Shown here piece by piece: positions 21,528 through 34,318 of a DNA stretch of 64,000 nt. A program made the position numbers and the translations under genes. The notes below the pieces were generated by a model, which searched no databases, had not been told where the DNA came from, and saw nothing but the letters and a program-made list of their open reading frames with translations. The DNA is from Rehmannia glutinosa (taxonomy: Eukaryota; Streptophyta; Magnoliopsida; Lamiales; Orobanchaceae), in assembly GCA_016081115.2 (NCBI GenBank), contig JABTTQ020002531.1, forward strand, positions 558,001 to 622,000, given 5' to 3'. Each line of letters begins with the position of its first letter. The stretch's first letter is position 1.

Positions 21528-24500
21528 TGTGAAGCCCTCGATGTTTTGAGCGTGTACTTATTTCACTTATCGTCTATATACTATTTGACTATTTTACCGC
21601 GTCACTTTGACGGGTAAATATTAATAATAAATATATTTCGCATTTAATTTTATTTTATTTATTACTTGTGATCATGATCATTTATTAATTCTATTTCACA
21701 TTAATGATCACTTGATTGATCATTATTATTATTTGTGCATTTGTTAGTCACCTTAGAATTTTAAGAGACTGTTTATTTTAGAGGCTTATACCTTATAAAA
21801 TTAAGAATTTGATTTAGAATAAGTGATCATGAGACTTATAAGTGATCAAGGAAATCACTATTTATTTTGGAGATTGGTATTATTTACCTATTATCATCAA
21901 TTTTGGGACAAAAAAAAATATGGATACCACATTTAAACATAGGGGTGGACGGCCACATGGTGCATTTCGGAGTACAAATATCCTCCAACTCTTGTACACA
22001 TACACCTTATGTATTCATCTTATATACAATTACACCATTAATACAAACCTTATACACATTATCTTATGCCTCAATTTTATATTATTAAAATTCCCCAACA
22101 TATTCCATTCTTCCCAACATTTTTCTTATTCCTATCAAAATTCCATTCTTCAATTTGACCCATACTTTGACTTGCATTTTTGTCTCCATGCAAGAGACAA
22201 ATTTGAAGCCTTGAAAATTTTGTTCTCTCCCCTCTCCCTTAGTGATCGGCCATTAGGCCAAATTTGTGCAAAAATATACACTTCATTTCACCCAACACCT
22301 TCATCTCTCAATCAAATCATCCTCCTTCTCTCTAAACTTCTCCTACTTCTCTCTAACTTCTTCTTCTTCTTCCAACACATAACAAAAAAAAAAATACAAT
22401 AAATTACTCCTTATTTTTCATAAAATTCGAACCCTCCTCCTACAAAGGTAAGAAATTTTGTTCTTCAATTTATCTTGCTATCATCTAGCTTACCTCTTTT
22501 CACTTCTTGACTTAAGTTTAATTTTTGGTTTTGAGGTATACTTAGAATACCATTGAAGATATTAAGAGCCTTGATTCATCTTGAAGAGGACCTCAAGATT
22601 TTGAAGACATTGTGAAGAATTGGACTATAAGGTAAGAATTGAGATTTTTAGTACATTTTTCTCCTTCTATTTTCCAAATTTTGACACTCCATTTTTATTT
22701 TTGGAGTTTTAGGGGCTAACCTTGAGAGTTGCACTTAAGGGTGACCAACATCTTTCATTTTGAAGCCATTACTAGTCACATTTTACCTACTATGCAAGAT
22801 AAGTATAGTATGTACCAATTTCTTCACCTCATTTTTCAAACTCTTAATTTTTGGTATTTCTTGACTTAGGGGCTGACCTAAGTGAGTTTCAATCAAAGTT
22901 GTAAAATTTATCCTTTTATTTCACAACTATCCAATTTTAAGGTGGGTGGAAAAATCCTTTCAACTTCTAGGTGTTTTTTTTCTCAAATGCATGTAGTATT
23001 TTATTCTTGAGCACTTGAGATATATATTATGTATTGCATGTTGATTTCATGTATCAAATTGTGAAAATTCTCAATTGTTGCACAAAAATGCTATTTATTG
23101 AAATTTAGGTGTATGCATGTACATTTTAATGATGTACTTGATGAATTATTGTATGAAATGGATATGAATGTTTATGATCCTTGAAAATCATGTTTTATAT
23201 GACTTATAACCTGGACAAGTCGAGCATAATGGATTAAATTTTAATTTTTGGACGTAAAAGGCAAAAATGGCAAATTGGTGGACTTAATTGCAAGAAAAAT
23301 AAAACTTAAGGTACCCCTCTGTAATTTTCGAATTTTGGGACTGTATTCAGGTTCAAAAATGATATTTGGACATTTTAATAAAGTTTTAAGAGTTTTGAGA
23401 TAAATAAAAGCAACCCCGAAAAGCCCAAGAACTAGATTGTAAAATTTTAGAAGTTTAAGGGCTAATTTGCAAATTTCGAAACTGTACCAGGCCCCTACTT
23501 TAAAATTTGAAATTTTAACTCTTAAGGAACTGGAAATAACATATTTTAGAGGTATCCCAAAAATCCAAGTGTTTAGAGCTTGGAAAGTAATTTTATAAAA
23601 TTTATGGGACCAAATTGTAAAAGATTACACTTGAAGACCCAAATGCAATTTTCAGGACTTATACAGTCCATGTACCTGGAAATACTAATTTAACTACAAC
23701 CTTATGATATTTTGAACCCAAGGTTCAAATTTCATAACAATTGGACCCCTAAAAGCCTTAAAAGCAACTATTTTAAAATGGGACAAAATTGAGATTTTCA
23801 TAAGTTAAAGGACCTATACTTATTTATTTTTAAAACTATTTTTTCCCAATATCCCACTAACCTTAGTGATATTGTACAACTGTAATCACATTAAAATCCC
23901 TTCCGGTTTGTGAGATCCAATTATTTTAAACTTAGGACCCAAAATGATAATTTTAACAAATTTAGGGCCAATGTGAGAATTTTAACAAAACTCGACCTCA
24001 AAACTTTAAAAACCTGAATCTCTGAACAATTTAGAGAATTTAGGAACTGACCTCATAATTTTTCAAGGTCGGGACATTTAATTATTAAAATTTTAACCTC
24101 AAAAGTATTGGTTTTTTTTTTACTAAACGGGGCTAATTATAAATTTTCTTTTCAACAAGGACCTAACTCAAATTATTTTCTTTTAAGAACAGCCCTGGAA
24201 CCTCTGACTTATAGTAATTATTTAAAATATTTTATTTTCTTAAAAATCCCTTGACTTATCGGATCGTCTTGACCGATTAATACGCGATCGCGGGGCGACG
24301 TCCTCGTCTTGTGATTCCGAATCTATAACGGGACTTATCTCCCACCTAATTCTTCAAGACATCGAAGATTACTTATCCTCTTGATAATTATCTTCATCCA
24401 AATTACTCCACCAATGCCAATAATTGCCACACGCGATTTCGAAATTTTTCCTTAACTACTTCCCTGAATCAATATACTCGATTGCTTGGTTGACATCCTG

Positions 24501-25679
24501 TACTTGTAATTATTTTTATACATGAATCAACTTGGTGTGTCGAGCTCAGAGTTGGAATGGATACGTCGAGGATGGAACCGGGCAGGCTGACTCATTGCTA
24601 TTCCACTCTCCGGCCCCATCGCCCTAATCCCGCAAGGCGAGGGATGAGTTTGTCCAAGGGAAGCGGGTCGTAGTACTTGAGGTATAATCATGATTATGAC
24701 AATCCGGGCCTAGCTAGCTCTACTGTGGATTTATCTTTGCCTATGGAGCGATAAGGTAACAGGTCTTGGATCATCTTGCTCGGGAATTACAAGGAAGAAC
24801 GAAGGAATTGCTGTCTGATCCACACGATTCTGGAGTAAATCGGACCCATTTGGTTGGCGCTATAAATCCGTACGCAACCACTACTTGTATTGCATTGGTT
24901 GGCGCTACAAATCCGTACGCAATCGTTACTTGTATTGTATTGGTTGGCGCTACAAATTTGTATGCAACCACTATTTGTCTTGCATGGATTGGCGTTACAT
25001 TTCGCATACAATCCTACCCGTCTTGCTTGAATCACATAATGCTTGTATGAACATGAACTATTTCATCAAAATTGTATAAATATATTATTTAAGTATTTAT
25101 ATCACGATGCTTGTGAACTGTATGTGAAACCACGCATCATGACTCACGCATTTTTCATACAATAGTTTCTTGCATTAACTATATATATTACCACACTTGC
25201 ACACGATCACCCCATCCACTGAGATTTTTGTCTCATCCCCTCCTGTTTTCTAACGGCTAGATGAGGAGTATGTTGAAGATGTCGATCCTGCCACGGACCG
25301 ATTTCCCGTGCTCCGCCTATTGGACTTACTTCCTTTTATTGTTATTGTTGGACTAGTACCTTTTGCTTCTGCTGATGTTGGACTTTCTTTTATTCTGTTT
25401 TCATTTTGGACTGTACTTAAGGGCGTTGGACCCTTTGACACTTAAGCTTGTCATGCGATGCGTACTTGTTTCTCTTGTTGGACTCTATGTTGATTAGTTT
25501 TGGACTATAAATTTAACTCGGATATTTCTGTTGGGTTGTAATTCGTACTTGTATTTTATTTACTGCTTTGCTACTTGACTCTGTTTCACTTGGGGTTATA
25601 TTTTATTATTTGTCTAAATTGTTGGGTTTATTTCTGTTTAAGTTGTGGTTCGTTGTCACGTCCCGTCTAGGGCGTGACA
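21528..25679 (+). repeat. 3' LTR of Tekay/Del element (4.15 kb)
   Basis: Starts TGTGAAGCCC and ends GGGCGTGACA, which are near-perfect inverted matches. Contains no credible gene; the 186-codon frame at 21842-22402 is low-complexity and unmatched. Pieces of note: a dense run of 'GGACCxAATT'-style AT-rich motifs through 23200-24100, a GC-rich block at 24250-24330, a 45-bp tandem repeat at 24850-25027, and T-rich GTTGGACT repeats at 25320-25510. Confidence 0.85.
24850..25027 (+). repeat. 45-bp tandem repeat, about four units, inside the LTR
   Basis: Units start at about 24850, 24895, 24940 and 24985 with TTGGTTGGCGCTAxAAAT, TTGGTTGGCGCTACAAAT (twice) and TGGATTGGCGTTACATTT. The first three are about 85-90% alike, the fourth is more diverged. 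Because 45 is a multiple of three, the array reads as an LVGATNPYA-like peptide repeat, but the surrounding LTR gives no reason to think it is translated. Confidence 0.85.
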
Positions 25680-26314
25680 TTTCTCTGTAATTTTAATGGT
25701 CCCAAACCTTCATCTTCACGTATTTAAAAAAATATGTCATCTAATTATCTCACAATTTAGGGAGGGTGATAGATAATAAATTTATTATTCTATGGGATAT
25801 TGCTACCAAAAGTGAATTTAGAAAATATTTTTTTTTCCTCCTATTTATTTAAATCAAATTAAATGAATTAATCTTATTTATTTGTTTGTTGTCTTCATTT
25901 CGTTGTAATTTCATACTCTTGTTTCTTATTGTAGATGTATTTAGTTATTAAGTAAATTAAAGAAAAATATTATTAATGTACATTTTTACATTACACTCAA
26001 CTTTAAACGGCTTAAATTATCTCATGTGAGGTCTTTTTATATATGCTTATGACATATGGTTAGAAAGCTCTCGATATCTAGTTTAATATGAAATGAATAT
26101 TATTTAAAAATTAAAATATTCTAAAATTTACAATTAAGTGAAAGCATATAAGAAGTGTTTTGAATAAAAAGAGACACTAATCATATTATAAAAAATATAA
26201 AAACAAAACTAATATATAAAATTATTTAATTGCCCTTAAAGCTAATTTTACTATAAGGATATTTTTGGCAAATCAATATTTTCAAAAAACCTCCAAACTC
26301 ATTCACACTTTTAT
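25680..26314. other. AT-rich DNA between Tekay LTR and MULE
   Basis: No gene or clear repeat. The last nine bases, CACTTTTAT (26306-26314), are the left copy of the MULE target duplication. Confidence 0.5.
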
Positions 26315-26486
26315 GGGAAAATTGTAAATTTAGTCCGCTAACTTTACCCTATTAGACTTTTAGTCCAGTAACTTGGAGAAATATAGTCTTAGTCCGTTAA
26401 CTTTTAATTTTTAGCACATTGTATCCGATTTTGACCGAAAACACATAAATCGACAGGATTTGCTGACTAGGCTTCTAATAATGCTG
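26315..26486 (+). repeat. Left terminal inverted repeat of MULE
   Basis: Matches the minus strand of 42601-42773 over nearly its whole length, with shared blocks such as TAGTCCGCTAACTTTACCC and TTTGCTGACTAGGCTTCTAAT. Differences are scattered substitutions and small gaps. Confidence 0.9.
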
Positions 26487-26761
26487 ACATGTATAGAAGT
26501 TTGGGGATTTATGAAATTTTGGAGGGAAAATGTCCTATGTCGTATATTTGGGACAAAAAAATAAATTAAAAATAAATTTAATTGCCATGTAGGCAAATTT
26601 TAGGAGGGAAAACATACAAACTTTTCCCTCAAAACTTCATATTCCTCCCCTCATTTTCTCTAACCAGAATTTTTTCTCCCCTTCATCGAGCTCAACAGAC
26701 AGAAAACAAGGAGCCAAAAGATGGGCAGAAGAAGAAGAAGAAGAAGGAGAAGAAGAGGAAG

Positions 26762-27228
26762 ATGTCATCCTCCTCATGGACCAACGACTATTCCGGCAAA
26801 AGATTATTTTTTCACTGTGGCAAAAAGGCTGAGAAGCGCACTTCATGGATGAATGATAATCCCGGAAGAAGATTCCATGGTTGTGCGGATTGGAAGGTAA
26901 TTTTTTGTTAAATACATTTTATTGTAACTTTAATTTTCTGAATTTGTGGGATATTTTTGAAGCTTTTTTCCCTTTTTCTGGTTGTTGCAAACAAAGGAAT
27001 GGTTGTGGTTTTTTCTCTTCGGAAGACCCCGCAATGTGCACAAGGGCTAGGAGTATCATTCAAGCTTTAAGGAGAAAACTCAATAGACTTGACGAAGAAA
27101 ATCTGAAATTAGCTACATCCAATCGGGTGCACCTTAAATCAAACAAAAAACTTGCTACCTTTGCTAAGAAGCTCAAATTGATTCTGTTGGTGTCATGGTA
27201 TTTGTTGTTGGCTTTGTGGTGTGCTTAG
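26762..27228 (+). pseudogene. GRF zinc-finger protein gene carried by the MULE, possible splice-frame defect
   Basis: ATG at 26762. Exon 1 (to 26896, 45 codons) reads MSSSSWTNDYSGKRLFFHCG, then TSWMNDNPGRRFHGCADWK; a GTAATT donor follows. Exon 2 reads NGCGFFSSEDPAMCTRAR, a charged coiled-coil stretch ALRRKLNRLDEENLKL, then a hydrophobic end LILLVSWYLLLALWCA and stop at 27228. This is the GRF pattern (C-x-C-G ... NPGRRFxGC ... C-G-F-F), but the first Cys position reads H (FFHCG). A coiled coil plus terminal membrane-like helix is usual for these MULE-linked proteins. The only nearby acceptor, ACAAAG at 26991-26996, leaves exon 2 one base out of frame. Either another acceptor is used or the gene is dead. 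Confidence 0.7.
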
Positions 27229-27852
27229 ATGGTATAATTGTATCAGTTAATTTAGTATTTTTCCCTTTTTCAATCGGATGTGTGTTAAGATTTTACCTAC
27301 GAATGATATATTAAAGTGATTTTGATTACAATTTAATGTTTGGGAGAATTTTGGATAAGCACTTTTCTGCAGTTGATTCAAGCGCTTAATGTTTGCATAA
27401 ATTTTAATATTGATTTACCTATCAATGATAGATGTAATGTCATAGTATGCCAATTCTTTTTTTCATGAATTTATTGCAACTAAAAACAAGTACTTTTGGA
27501 TAAGCACTTTCTCTGCAAATTGACAAGTGCTCTGCTACCTCAAACTTTACATTTAAATATAATTTGGAATTGAACAAAAAACAAGAGAATGTCTTAACAA
27601 AAGGCTGCATTTCATTTCATCACATAGCACTATCAAAAGTTCTCAAAAGATGTCAAAAGTTCACATAGCACCATCACATAGCACTAACAAAGACCAAATG
27701 TTCGAAATATAATACTAATACCTAACTGCTAATACATAACAACTATCAATGTTTTCAAAAGATATCAAAGTATAATGAGATATCAAGATAAAATCTTCAA
27801 AAGATCAAATGTAAGTAGCTAATTATCCATCTTCTTTGCTTTTCCTTTTTCC
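27229..27852. other. MULE interior without a recognised gene
   Basis: AT-rich spacer between the GRF gene and the C-terminal end of the transposase. It includes repeats of the word CAAAAGAT/CACATAGCAC at 27625-27760. Confidence 0.45.
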
Positions 27853-28640
27853 TTAATGGCGAGGTCGACTCTTGTATGCTAACATATTTCTTCCTCCATC
27901 CGTGATGACTATTTTGGCATTGGTGCAAGGCCTGGAGATGCAACTTTCAATGTTGGGCCTGAACTGTCCTCCAACAAATGGTGCAGCACCACTGATATTA
28001 ACTCTATGGAGAGGTCCTTGGCAATGTTGAACTTGTTCAAACATGGTAGGTCCAAACACAGGAGTGGTCACACTTGTTGGTAGCTTTTCTGGCAAATTGT
28101 TCTTCACAACAAAACTTTGTGTGGAAGGATTTTACGAGCTTGCAACTTTCTTCCCCTGCATGTTAGGAAAAATGTAAGAAAAATGTAACAAAAGATAATA
28201 AAATACTACCTCAACACGAGTTTGCCCTTTTCTTCACTTGTTTGTTAGGAAAAAAAAAAAAGAAAATGTAACATAATGTAAGAAAAGTGAAAGAAAATAA
28301 TTCAAAAGTGTAAGAAAATACTACCTCGGCTCCTTTGTTCCCTGCATTTTAGGAGCACTTCTATTAGGAGTACATCTGTTTTATTGTGTCATTCGATACC
28401 ACAATTACTACACTTCAAAGTCTTTTGTTGTCTCCTAAGATGGCTTGCCTTCCCTTCCTGGCTCTCATTTTTTTTTATTAGCGGCTCATATCCGGTTCTC
28501 TTTTACGGCTTTTGATGGCTACCTAAAGCATCCTCACAACCACGAGGTTGTAATGGGAGGAATTAAAGAATTTAGAAATCTTCCACTCGAGAAAGTGCAT
28601 ACACACTCTGATATGTTTCAACTCTATAACACTTGTTTGT

Positions 28641-30076
28641 TGTTCGCCAAAAATATTTGGATCTTACAACTGCAAGTGCACAGTGTAGTTTATTGAATAA
28701 TGACAAGTAAGGTCGTATTCCTCAGGGATTGACTACAAACACTTAGGCTAAATAATATCGTATTCCAATTTTATTAAAGCGACCGATTCTCAAGTTTTAG
28801 AAAAAATCAAAAAAGAAAAAGAAAAATAAATAAATTTGCAAACCCCACAAGTATTTTCAACAACCACGGAAGCAACCTTAGGCACATAATCTAACATGTT
28901 TCTTAAATATTAAATCCAATTAATGTTTAATAAAACCAATTCATGCAATTCTATGAGTTCAATTCCTAAGTTAGTCTATTCCCCCTCCCTGGTGGCGCAT
29001 AAACAATAGATTAATAAAAATTGTAGGTCTCCCGACTTGATACAACCATTATTAACTCCCAAAAGATCTATGAATTGAATGACTCCCCACAAACAGTTGT
29101 ATGTCTCCCGACTCGATACACGCGTTTATGTCTGAATTCAATTTTCGTCTTTGTTAGAACTCCTGTTCTGAATTTCGCACTAACAAATATGACAATCAAA
29201 TTATTGGCCAAAAAATAAGTAATTAAGAATAAGCACTCGAATTCATAAAATAGAACACATGAATTAATTAAGAAAATAATTAATCAAGATTTAACATGAA
29301 TTCACAGTTTTAGTTATGCCATAAGATCCGAAAGATTAGCCAAACATTGATAACAAATTCATAGACAAACTTAAAATCAACATTGTGACATCGTTTAAGC
29401 ATAGATAAGAGATCTAAACTAAGAAAGTAAATCCCTTCTTGTTAGGATGGATCTTCCTTTCAAGCCTTCAAAACTCTTGTGCTTCCGTAGATGCGAAAGG
29501 CCTTGTGGTTCTCTCCTTGACCTAGACATCCTCTATCAGAAGACCTTTGATCTTGTGTTCCTGTGTATTATTTGTTGTGTTGTATGATGTATAAATGTAT
29601 GAATTTTTGTGCAGATCTTGGTCCCTTTATATAGGTGCTTGAAGAGATCACTTGTAGAGTTTCAATGGAAAAAGGACACAAAAATCCGCCACATCCAGTT
29701 GCACAGCCCGTGTGGCTTTCACACGGGCACTCCACATGGACCTCACATGGTCCGACCGTGCGGCTCTAGTTTCGTCCCCTGTTTTCTCCCAACTTCACAT
29801 GGATATGTCTTCTTCACACATGCATGTCACATGGCCGTGTGACTAGTTTTTGTCCGGTTTTTTCTTCTTTTCGATCTTCTCTTTGCACTCGTCAGTCCTA
29901 TACAGGCCTTCCAACTGATATTTCTTTAAAAGCTCCGTATCCTATAAAAATTACAAGAATACGTAGTATCATGCCCTTTTAAGGAAACCAAGTAAAAACA
30001 CACTAAATATCCATGCAAATGTATCAATTATATACGATTTTAAGCCCCTAAATACACGTATATTTTACACGTATCA
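28641..30076 (-). repeat. Solo LTR of an Athila/Tat-type gypsy element (1.44 kb)
   Basis: On the minus strand it starts TGATACGTGTAAAAT (30076) and ends near the + text TGTTCGCC (28641), with the usual Athila closing sentence (complement of CAAGTGCACAGTG ... TATTCCTCAGGGA). Flanking 5-mers are TTTGT (28636-28640) and TGTGT (30077-30081), a one-mismatch duplication. Transposase sequence resumes on both sides, so internal DNA was lost by LTR-LTR recombination. Confidence 0.7.
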
Positions 30077-30182
30077 TGTGTATAATCATAATAATCCAAC
30101 CCTTTATTATTGATAGCACACAAAGCATGCATGCAAGGGATCCCACTCAAGTCCCACTTTCTACAGCCATAAGTGTGCTTGA

Positions 30183-31663
30183 TGTTCGTCTTATTTTTAG
30201 CTTCACCACAAGTGTACGGTGCAGTTTATAGAATAGGTTAGCAAGGTAGAATCCACAGGGACTAATAAATTAATATACTAAGTATTGGGATTATAATGGC
30301 TTTATTTTTATCCAGACAATCAGAATTGAGTGATTTGGTTTTGTAAAACTAAGACAAGAATTTAGCATAAAAAGACAAAGTAAAGATTGATTGAAAGATC
30401 AAGGAGATGAATGGATTCTGGTTATGATTTGATTAATATCCCCTTTTATTATGAGAATAATCAAACCAAAGTTATTCGTATTCTTCCCTATAGAACAATC
30501 ACAAAGGTAATTTACCCTCTCTCCGAGATGCATGTAAAGACGTTGATTGGAATATCTATGCTATCATCTCTACTCAACATGAGATATCCAACTCCCAAAA
30601 GCATAAAAGATTAAATATCCTCACAAATATTCACCGACTTCTCAATCTTGCAAATATTCATGTCAAGTACTCACAGGATCTAGTATTGAAACTCATCTCT
30701 CGAATTATGAATCAATACATCAAACAAGTTAAACTATTAGCTTTTTGATAAAAAAAAACAAGAATTAAAACAAAGTACCGAATAGGGTTGGAAAACAATA
30801 ACTTCAATTGCAATTAATCATCAAATAAAAGTATCCATTAACATAATCCCAAACCCGAGAATCACAAGATGTTTAGCAGGACAAGGAAATAAACAATTCA
30901 TAGATAAATTATTTATGTTCATGTCTAACTAATTGGGAATAAAGATACTATGGAATGCGAAGACTCGGGGCGTCGATGATCCCTCGATCTATCTTCAATC
31001 CTCAGCGTGTTGTTGTAGCCTTGATGGATCTCTCCAATTCTCCGGTGGAAAGTTGCTCTTTTTCTCGCTTTCTAGGGCAAAAATTAGTGTATCCCAATTT
31101 GTGGCCGCCGTCTCTATTTGTACTTCGTTTGCGTCAAAACCTAGTTCAAAATCTTTCAAACTTTGTTTTTCTGCACAGAGGACGGTCGTGCGCCTAACGC
31201 TAACGACTTGACCCGTCTAGGTGCCGCATAATTCTTCTTTTTACTAAAGGCACACGGGCGTGCGCATCACGCACGACCCGCTGTGCACATCATCATGTCG
31301 TGGCTCGAGTCTCGGTTTTGGGGTAGCGCATGGGTCATGCTAGGGACGCACGCCCTGCCCGTGCGCACCTGCTGGACTTGAGACTTGTTCGTTTCTTTCT
31401 ATTTCTCGCCCGGTCCGTCTGACTTCTTCCCGATTTAACTCCAAACTTCATACGTTACTTCAAGTATCGGCGGTTCTTTACCGCAATGCTCTGAATTGTT
31501 GCCAAAATGCTATAATTATCAATAAATTCCTACCAAAACGAGCAAAGCGTAATACCCTTTCCACAAAACATAAATAAAGCCCTTTTCACTTAAGTAATGC
31601 ATGCATAACAACTAATTCTATCTACAATTAAGCCCAAAATACATGCAAAACACGTACCAATCA
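30183..31663 (-). repeat. 3' LTR of Athila-type element (1,481 bp)
   Basis: Minus reading starts TGATTGGTACGTG at 31663 and ends at 30183; preceded by the polypurine tract AAGTTTGGGGGTT (minus, 31664-31676). About 90% alike to 38529-39991 by eye. It has a GC-rich block (31180-31380) with repeated CGTGCG/GCACGG words. Confidence 0.88.
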
Positions 31664-32106
31664 AACCCCCAAACTTAAACTGTTGACAGTCCCGGTCAAC
31701 ACTTTAGAACAAGATATAACACAAATGGGAGTAATGAAGAGCAAATCAAGAACAACACTTCATAATCCATGTCGTTTATCCATAGATGTCAAGCAACAAA
31801 CCAACCAAGCTTCAAATATCTAACACAGAGCACAAGTCAATTAAAACCATGGTAAATACTTCAAATCACGCCTCTCATGGATAAAGTGTATACTCTCCTC
31901 TCTAGAATAATAAGGGACGTGTATTCACTCAAATCATATCAATATTGAAGAATTACCATAGGCTTGCAAATCGTCTCACATTTCCGCCACTCGATTGTAT
32001 GCAATTCATAAATCAGAAAGGAGTTTTCTTTTGGTTGTAATAAAGGCTCTTTGGTTAAGGTAGGGAAATATGGAGAAAGTGACTCAAACTTAAGCGTATA
32101 GACTGG

Positions 32107-34313
32107 TGTTCACTTGGTTTTATACCATTGATTTGGTTTTATACCAATCTTATACCTTGAGCCTATATGTGAAAATCCTAATTACCCATCACTCATACAC
32201 ACAAAATGTTGAAGGTTGAGGAGGGTATGATAAGTAGGGTATATGTTATTTGCATGGAGTTGCCCGAGAAAAAGAAAATATGAAACCCCATGTGTTAAAA
32301 TATGCAAAAGAATAAGTTTGGGGGTTTCGAAAAAAAAAATCGAGGCTCATAAAGGGAGAATAATCGAGAATTCTACAAAAGTGAAGGTAGCTATTTTGTT
32401 TGGCAATTGGTGATTTGAAGCGATAATTGTGTGTTTGGGTGAGTTGAGCCACTTAATCCTATATTTTCTACCTTACCATAAGCCCACATTACAAGCCTTG
32501 AAAGTCCTATTGATCCTTGTGTTACATTAGCCTACATTAGTGGAGATTAGTGTGAATGACAAGCTTATGGAATCCGGTAGTCATTATCTCGTGATATCTA
32601 GAAGTGGATCATCTTGATAACATTTGATTGCGTAAATCAATTTGAATAATGTAAATGGGATTGTCATGTACATTCCACACTTTTGATCACAATGTCAAAA
32701 CACATGCTTGATTGATAGTTAAATGAGTAATGAGACAAATGATATTGGTTGTGAAGTTTTGCAGTTTATTTGTATTGTTGTGTCTTGTATTTTTCATTTT
32801 AGAGTTGTAATTGCTTGAGGACAAGCAATATTCTAAGTTTGGGGGTATTTGTTCACTTGGTTTTATACCATTGATTTGGGCTTCCGAGACTAGAGTTTTG
32901 TGTTGTTTTTGAGTATTTTGAGTCATTTTTGTTATATCTCATAGGTTAGGCATTAATTTCTATTATTTCGAGTCATTTGAGTGGTGAATCCATGTTGAGG
33001 GCCAATTATATTAAGTCTAGAGTCATTGTAATGAGTCGTGTGTCAAAAGACGCAAGGATGATCAAACAACGAGAGATTGATTTGAAGAAATGCCCAAACG
33101 CGTCTGAAATTCTCATCACTGGCAGGGTTTCGTATTTTGGCCATAACTCTCTCTACAAAATTGATATTGAGCTGATTCAAGTGGATATGGAAAGCTAAGA
33201 GATAGGGCTACAACTTTGATGAAGGGAGCAAAGGCAAATTCGGACATTTTATGGGGCGCTGCAGCTCCCAAGGTCCCAAGGTCTGCGCTTCGCGCCAGTC
33301 TGTAAATTGTTCAGTGCATTTTACGTTTGGACGCTGCAGCGCCCGGGGGCGGACAAAACAATACAACTCCGATTTTTGGATCTAAAAAGGGGTATTATAA
33401 ATAGATATATTAGAGGCTTGAACTAGGGCATGGAGGACACTTGGGGATGAAAACCAACACCACCAAGACACAAGGAAAGAGTTGGGGAAGAAGATTGAAG
33501 ACATTTATCATCTAGAAATAGATAAGATTCTTCTTTAATATCTTTAATTCCTTCTTAATTCCTTCTTTGTTGTTTCTTGTATATCATTTGAGATGCATTT
33601 TCATTTGATTATGGGTATTTGTATTTTCATAATGAGCTAAACTTTATAATTCTAGAGGGATGATGTAATCTATGTTTGAACTTATGTTTTGATATTGTGG
33701 TTTGTCAATCTAGATTTCCCAATCTATTTGTGCTATTTGGATTTATTGCTTCTAAATTACTTGATCAATAATTTAGAGTGTTTGGTGTATTTGATTTGAC
33801 ACTTGAGAGAGGTAATTGAATACATGGCCTTGAAATAACATAACCTAGGATTTCATAGAATTGAGAAATTTGTGAATCCTTTGAAGTCATCAACCAAGAT
33901 TCATAGTTTTTATTGAGATTTCAATTGGTGATCTTTATAGAGATATTGATTTCCCAATTGTGATCTAAAATCATTTGGCACTCGAGAGAGGAAATGATTA
34001 TTGTAGAAATCTTGACTTATAAATTGGTAATTTGTGATTGATATACCATATTGATAATATAAGGGAAAACTCGATTCATCACACCTCTAGAATTCATTCT
34101 CCCATAGATTTAGATGTTTATATTTTGATTAGTTATATCTAGTTATTTTTATTTATAAATTGAGACATCCACCTATTATTGATCTGTCAAATATAGCATA
34201 GGTAATTTATACTTGGTACTTATACATGCATTCCCTGTGGATACGACAACCCTACTCATATCACTATATTAAAACTTGACACCGTAGACTTGCGGTTAGA
34301 AAAATTTCTAACA
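32107..34313 (+). mobile_element. Second Athila-type relic, + strand, with 30-bp 5' LTR stub
   Basis: Flanked by ACTGG at 32102-32106 and 34314-34318. The first 30 bp (TGTTCACTTGGTTTTATACC and ten more) equal the start of the full LTR at 32850-34313, then the text jumps to the typical Athila 3' non-coding region (TTGAGCCTATATGTGAAAA) that runs to a polypurine tract AAGTTTGGGGGTA (about 32836-32848). So nearly all of the 5' LTR and all coding DNA were deleted while the insertion borders stayed. Confidence 0.85.
32850..34313 (+). repeat. 3' LTR of the Athila-type relic (1,464 bp)
   Basis: Starts TGTTCACTTGG and ends TTTCTAACA; carries the Athila-like U5 sentence CCCTGTGGATACGACAACCC at about 34235-34254. 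A GC-rich part lies at 33255-33350. Confidence 0.8.
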
Positions 34314-34318
34314 ACTGG

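Larger units (their letters stand above)
11882..25679 (+). mobile_element. Ty3/gypsy Tekay/Del-type element, 5' half lost, split by copy A
   Basis: Pieces: RNase H (11882-12164), then after the 7.8-kb copy A insertion, integrase (20016-20906), integrase tail with chromodomain-like end (20985-21524), polypurine tract and a 4.15-kb 3' LTR (21528-25679). LTR, gag, protease and most of reverse transcriptase at the 5' side are absent; sequence begins abruptly at the broken end of copy C. Order and motifs match the Tekay/Del chromovirus lineage, which also has long LTRs. Confidence 0.85.

Noticed and set aside
21842..22402. 186-codon frame in the Tekay LTR
   Set aside because: Low-complexity, rich in L, I, T, Y and F from AT-rich DNA, no family pattern, and lies within U3 of an LTR.
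24766..25050. 94-codon frame with LVGATNPYA repeats
   Set aside because: Produced by the 45-bp tandem repeat being a multiple of three; no promoter or conserved flanks.
28445..28696. 83-codon plus-strand frame
   Set aside because: It is the antisense shadow of the MULE transposase: the minus strand here encodes the stretch between the SWIM finger and the zinc knuckle.
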